NCBI GenBank assembly: GCA_043806395.1
Contig: JAZDHC010000157.1
Coordinates: 1 to 9,445 of the forward strand
From: CG2-30-40-21 sp043806395
Lineage (GTDB): Bacteria > UBA9089 > CG2-30-40-21
Direction: 5' to 3'
Length of the DNA stretch: 9,445 bases
A program made the position numbers and the translations under genes. Within the stretch, counting starts at the first letter, position 1; each line of letters starts with the position of its first letter. This document shows, in pieces, positions 6,565 through 9,445 of this stretch. The notes beneath the pieces are model-generated. The model was not told the DNA's origin. It did no database searches and worked only from the letters and a program-made list of their open reading frames with translations.

Positions 6565-9036
6565 CTACCTTACCACCGCAATCTTACCCCTTCTCTGCTG
6601 TCCGGTGGTCTCATCCTCAATCAGGAAGAGGTAAATACCGCTGGCAACACGAGTACCATCATTGTTAACCGCACCCCAGATCAATGGTTTCTCGTTAGTA
6701 GATTTTTCATACACCAGTTCACCGGCAATATTGTATATCTTGACACAAATGGAATGAGCAGGAAGGCTGCCAAAAGTAAACCCTGTCTGTCCCTCTGCCA
6801 GTGATAATGGATTTGGATACACCACCATGGCATTCAAGTCCAGATACAGCGGTATCAACACAAAGTTTACCCCCAAGAGTTTGCTGGCAAGTGGTGGTGC
6901 TCCCTTAAATCCGGGTGTTGTTGAAACCTTAGCAATTTTGGTAGCCATCATGGGTTGATAATTAGCTGGTGGAAGAATAGCCACGGTATATGTCCCCCTT
7001 GGCAAGCCGTCAATGGCATAATCTCCATCAGGACCAGTTGAGGTTGTGCCTTTTAGCACCAATTCGTTATTATCTAACACCTTATACGCCTTGATAGGTA
7101 CACCAGCCATAGAAATTTTCTGCGTCTCTTCTACATCCTTATACATCCCACCGCTTACCTGTCCACCGATAACGCTGAATGAATTACTTTTGCCTTTCTT
7201 ATCATTTGTCTGAGCAAGGAGGCTTGTTTCTGAAATAGCAACTGGAATTGACACGCTCCCGATGGCTATTCCTTTCTCAAACATCAAGGTAACACTTCCC
7301 ATCACACCAGCAGAATCAAGCAAGGTAACGGGTCCAAACTGGTCGAGAATATGATTACTCAAGGCATCACAGGCAAGAATTTGCACATCAAACATTTCCT
7401 CCACTACCTGTGTCTGGATTGGTGCTATTTCGAGATATGACAATGCACCAGAATTAACCGCAATGATTCCAGTACAGCCATGATGACCATTTGCATCTGT
7501 AACCACAATTGTCCCTGTTCCAACCTTGACTGCTGTAAATGTTGCCTGCGTTCCTATACCGGGGGATGACATTGTGCCAATATCTCCATTTATTTCCCAG
7601 TTTGCCTGAATCTGTCCAAGCGGATTATTGTCTGCATCATAACCGGCAGCACTCAGGCTAAGTATATCCCCAGCAACCAAGGATACATGGTGTATGGGGT
7701 TATTATCCATGCCTGTTACTGCTAAATGATGAAGCATACCGGGTGTAACTATGATATTATCCAATTGGGCAATGTGACCCTTGCCATCACGAGCTTGAAT
7801 GCTCCCTGTGCCTGGTTTTCTGGGATCAAATGTAACCATTGGTGCCCTTTTTCCTGATAGCACACCAATATCTCCCTGAATCTCCCATTGAACCGAAACA
7901 TTCCTGACAAAATTTCCTGCCTCATCATACCCCTTTGCCTCTAAGGACAAGATGGTATCAGTAGTTAAGGTTATTGACCCTTCCTGATGTGAGATAGCAG
8001 CAATGGTTATCTGTTGAATAGGCGTTGATAGTGCCTGTTCATTATTATATAGCTTAAGTATTGGCACACCCGTGGTATCCTCCCCGGCTAAAGCCAGATC
8101 AAGATCTTCATCATTATCATAATCAATCCAGTTTGCACAACCGAAGATAACCCCGGGCAAATTTTGGGTTGTATCAACGGTAAGGGTTCCAGCCTCGTTT
8201 TTATACAGGGTGGTGGTACGGCTGCCAGCCATAGTTTGCCCAGCAACAATCAGGTCAAGGCTGCCATCCCCATCATAATCCCCAAAAGCCATAGATGAAT
8301 GAAAAACAGGAATAAGTTTTTGCCGTGTATCCTCAACAAACCTACCATTATCATTAATATATGCCTTTATAGCTGCCCCATCAGGCAGCCAGCCGCCTAT
8401 AATCAGGTCAAGATCGCCGTCCCCATCATAATCTCCCCAGGCAAGCGAGCCATAATAGGTACTGATTAATGTTTGAGGGTCTTCAACAAACTCTCCCTCC
8501 TTAGTCTTTCGATAGATCTTGGTATATGGCTTCCAATCCGTTGTTTCATCACAGCCAGCCATGCAATAGGAATCTTTTTCCGCATCTTTATTACTATCCG
8601 TCCAGGCAATAGAGCCATAGCGGATAGGCGGATGCTGCGTGGTATCTTCGATCAGAATGCCATCTACATTTTGATATACCTTTGAGACAGGTTGTCTATC
8701 AGCATTATATCCAGCCACTGATAAATCCAATCTCCCATCCCCATTATAATCATTCCAACCAACCTTTCCATAAGAAACACCAGTTATCTTTTGGCTGATA
8801 TCCTCCTGAAAGGTAGTAGTTCCCGGTTCATTCTTGTAAATCTTAGTCACTGGTTGCCCTGTTTTATCTAATCCGCACACAGCCAGATCAATGTCACCAT
8901 CCCTATCATAATCACCCCATGAAAGCGATGCCTGAGTAATGCCAAGGAATTGCTCCCCGGAATCAACTAATCCCTCGCAAAAGGCAGAAACTGGCAGCCC
9001 TAAAAGAAATACCATAGCAAACATTAATCGAATCAT
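6565..9036 (-). CDS. Secreted FG-GAP/VCBS-repeat protein with Ig-like domains and C-terminal sorting-type domain
   Basis: The complete 823-residue protein begins with a Sec signal peptide (MIR, then a hydrophobic stretch to about residue 16, probable cleavage near VSA-FCEG; no lipobox). Six FG-GAP-like repeats of 51-55 residues follow. Their calcium-binding loops start at Asp42, 96, 147, 202, 253 and 305 (e.g. DYDGDGDLDL); the third (DSNKDAEKDS) is degenerate. Two Big-like Ig repeats with a 96-residue period (WEIQGDIG at 384, WEINGDIG at 480) come next, then a third beta domain (about 540-624), a carboxypeptidase-regulatory/SdrD-B-like domain (625-731, GPDGDYAIDGLPRGTYTV), and a FlgD-Ig-like C-terminus (732-823) with VYPNP, VASGIY and terminal GKIAVVR. 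The ATG has a perfect GGAGGT eight bases upstream. I infer an exported calcium-binding propeller-type adhesin; no enzyme motif is seen. Confidence 0.92.
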   Translation of the reverse strand: MIRLMFAMVFLLGLPVSAFCEGLVDSGEQFLGITQASLSWGDYDRDGDIDLAVCGLDKTGQPVTKIYKNEPGTTTFQEDISQKITGVSYGKVGWNDYNGDGRLDLSVAGYNADRQPVSKVYQNVDGILIEDTTQHPPIRYGSIAWTDSNKDAEKDSYCMAGCDETTDWKPYTKIYRKTKEGEFVEDPQTLISTYYGSLAWGDYDGDGDLDLIIGGWLPDGAAIKAYINDNGRFVEDTRQKLIPVFHSSMAFGDYDGDGSLDLIVAGQTMAGSRTTTLYKNEAGTLTVDTTQNLPGVIFGCANWIDYDNDEDLDLALAGEDTTGVPILKLYNNEQALSTPIQQITIAAISHQEGSITLTTDTILSLEAKGYDEAGNFVRNVSVQWEIQGDIGVLSGKRAPMVTFDPRKPGTGSIQARDGKGHIAQLDNIIVTPGMLHHLAVTGMDNNPIHHVSLVAGDILSLSAAGYDADNNPLGQIQANWEINGDIGTMSSPGIGTQATFTAVKVGTGTIVVTDANGHHGCTGIIAVNSGALSYLEIAPIQTQVVEEMFDVQILACDALSNHILDQFGPVTLLDSAGVMGSVTLMFEKGIAIGSVSIPVAISETSLLAQTNDKKGKSNSFSVIGGQVSGGMYKDVEETQKISMAGVPIKAYKVLDNNELVLKGTTSTGPDGDYAIDGLPRGTYTVAILPPANYQPMMATKIAKVSTTPGFKGAPPLASKLLGVNFVLIPLYLDLNAMVVYPNPLSLAEGQTGFTFGSLPAHSICVKIYNIAGELVYEKSTNEKPLIWGAVNNDGTRVASGIYLFLIEDETTGQQRRGKIAVVR
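8032..8931 (-). repeat. Six FG-GAP/VCBS-type coding repeats
   Basis: Residues about 36-335 form six units of roughly 52 residues. The unit pattern is a GS.AWGDYDGDGDLDL..GG core, then K.Y.N and a G.FVEDT.Q.L stretch. The D.D.DG..D loops are typical calcium ligands in integrin-alpha-like and VCBS repeats. Six units are close to the seven blades usual for a beta-propeller, so the fold may be completed by flanking strands. Confidence 0.85.
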
Positions 9037-9044
9037 TTTTAGAT

Positions 9045-9050
9045 ACCTCC
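9045..9050 (-). promoter_or_regulatory. Ribosome binding site of the FG-GAP gene
   Basis: A perfect GGAGGT on the minus strand lies eight bases before the ATG at 9036 and fixes that start. Confidence 0.88.
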
Positions 9051-9062
9051 ATTAAATATTTC

Positions 9063-9185
9063 GGCATGATTCAAAAATTCCACCCCCTACCCTCGCCAGC
9101 GGGGGACAGGAATACACCCCGTCCGCTTCGCGTTCACCCTCTCAAGAGGGGAATAGGATTGTGTTACCTTTTTTTGAACCATGCC
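9063..9185. mobile_element. 123-bp MITE-like element with TIRs and 8-bp target duplication
   Basis: The element is bounded by 15-bp terminal inverted repeats, GGCATGATTCAAAAA at 9063-9077 and its complement at 9171-9185, matching at 14 of 15 positions. Directly outside are near-identical 8-mers, AATATTTC (9055-9062) and AATGTTTC (9186-9193), reading as a target-site duplication with one change. The interior is GC-rich and self-complementary (CCCCC/GGGGG at 9083-9105; CCCTCT/AGAGGG hairpin at 9137-9150) and has no coding capacity. This is the anatomy of a non-autonomous miniature transposable element. An 8-bp duplication with GG-starting ends would suit families such as IS1595 or ISL3, but the parent is not identifiable here. 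It lies between the promoter and the start of the FG-GAP gene. Confidence 0.8.
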
Positions 9186-9217
9186 AATGTTTCGGTAATT
9201 TCCTAACACTCAACATT

Positions 9218-9246
9218 AATATAGCATAAACTGCAAGGGGTGTCAA
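9218..9246 (-). promoter_or_regulatory. Near-consensus sigma-70 promoter for the FG-GAP gene
   Basis: Read on the minus strand, a perfect -35 TTGACA (9241-9246) is followed by exactly 17 bases and a -10 TATATT (9218-9223, five of six consensus bases). The start point would be near 9211, leaving a leader of about 175 bases that contains the whole palindromic element at 9063-9185 and ends at the GGAGGT ribosome site. No other good promoter is visible closer to the gene. Confidence 0.75.
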
Positions 9247-9284
9247 GGGAAATCTTATCACAAAGCAAAACGAAAGCAAGTAAT

Positions 9285-9336
9285 CTTTCACACTCCAAAA
9301 TTCCGTAATTGCTCAATATCTTGTGGAAAGTGAAAG
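9285..9336. repeat. Imperfect inverted repeat upstream of the promoter
   Basis: CTTTCACACTCC (9285-9296) and GGAAAGTGAAAG (9325-9336) are inverted copies matching at 10 of 12 positions, with 28 bases between. They lie about 40-90 bases upstream of the -35 box, where an activator or other regulator could bind, but nothing shows that they are used. Confidence 0.4.
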
Positions 9337-9337
9337 G

Positions 9338-9429
9338 GATTAGCCACAAAGACACGAAGGCACGAAGGAAGACACAAAGGAAGATATTATTAGTGTTTTC
9401 TTAGTGTCTTGGTGTCTTCGTGGCAAATC
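9338..9429. repeat. Palindromic intergenic repeat, GCCACAAAGACACGAAG type
   Basis: Arms at 9343-9367 and 9400-9424 are inverted copies matching at 21 of 25 positions; pairing continues outward at four of five positions to 9338 and 9429. The loop region repeats the theme (ACACAAAG at 9372-9379). The left arm is built from 8-base units NCACRAAG. No target duplication is visible. Similar GCCACAAAGACACGAAGG palindromes recur between genes in many environmental bacteria (recollection, not tested). It lies at the right end of the 409-bp gene-free stretch 9037-9445, in which I see no coding region. Confidence 0.8.
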
Positions 9430-9445
9430 TCCATCTTGCACATTT

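Noticed and set aside
6523..6804. 93-codon plus-strand open frame opposite the end of the FG-GAP gene
   Set aside because: It starts inside the palindromic repeat and runs antisense to the well-supported C-terminal sorting domain; no family resemblance.
9338..9429. CRISPR-like array from the ACACGAAGG/CACGAAGG tandem units
   Set aside because: The units are 8 bp with no spacers and are mirrored as a palindrome; no cas genes are present.

Overview
The window looks like a fragment of a moderately AT-rich chromosome from an uncultured, free-living bacterium. Two features point this way. The first is two large secreted modular proteins ending in the same FlgD-like/'VYPNP' C-terminal domain, an arrangement common in candidate phyla and Bacteroidetes/FCB-type genomes. 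The second is several short palindromic intergenic repeats of a kind scattered through such genomes. No phylogenetic marker fixes the lineage, so this placement is a low-confidence inference.

Layout. (1) Positions 1-4269 (+) hold the 3' part of a very large repeat protein whose start lies outside the window. Four tandem ~180-residue Ig-like super-repeats are followed by an extra half-repeat, four ~82-residue IPT/TIG-like repeats, a cysteine-bearing ZU5-like region with a calcium-loop motif, and the C-terminal sorting-type domain. (2) A compact minus-strand cluster follows, converging on gene 1 with only 11 bp between stop codons. In transcription order it is an HI0074-type HEPN protein (5969-6364), a minimal nucleotidyltransferase (5658-5972), CvpA (5174-5671) and shikimate dehydrogenase AroE (4281-5120). 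The first three overlap (4 and 14 bp); a small hairpin separates cvpA from aroE. (3) A 200-bp gap (6365-6564) holds a strong palindromic repeat. (4) Positions 6565-9036 (-) encode a complete secreted protein with six FG-GAP/VCBS-type calcium-binding repeats, two Big-like Ig repeats, a third beta domain, a carboxypeptidase-regulatory-like domain and the same C-terminal domain as gene 1. (5) The 409-bp stretch 9037-9445 has no gene. It holds a near-consensus sigma-70 promoter for gene 4 of this list, a 123-bp MITE-like element with terminal inverted repeats and an 8-bp target duplication lying between promoter and gene, and another palindromic repeat at the right edge.

Functionally, the two big proteins are probably cell-surface or exported adhesin/matrix-type products handled by the same export and anchoring route. 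The minus-strand cluster joins a HEPN-MNT toxin-antitoxin-type pair, with all key motifs intact, to two housekeeping-type genes. I see no clearly new biological system. The most noteworthy points are the HEPN-MNT pair embedded upstream of cvpA-aroE, the MITE inserted in the 5' leader of the FG-GAP gene, and the shared 8-bp-period architecture of two otherwise different palindromic repeats.
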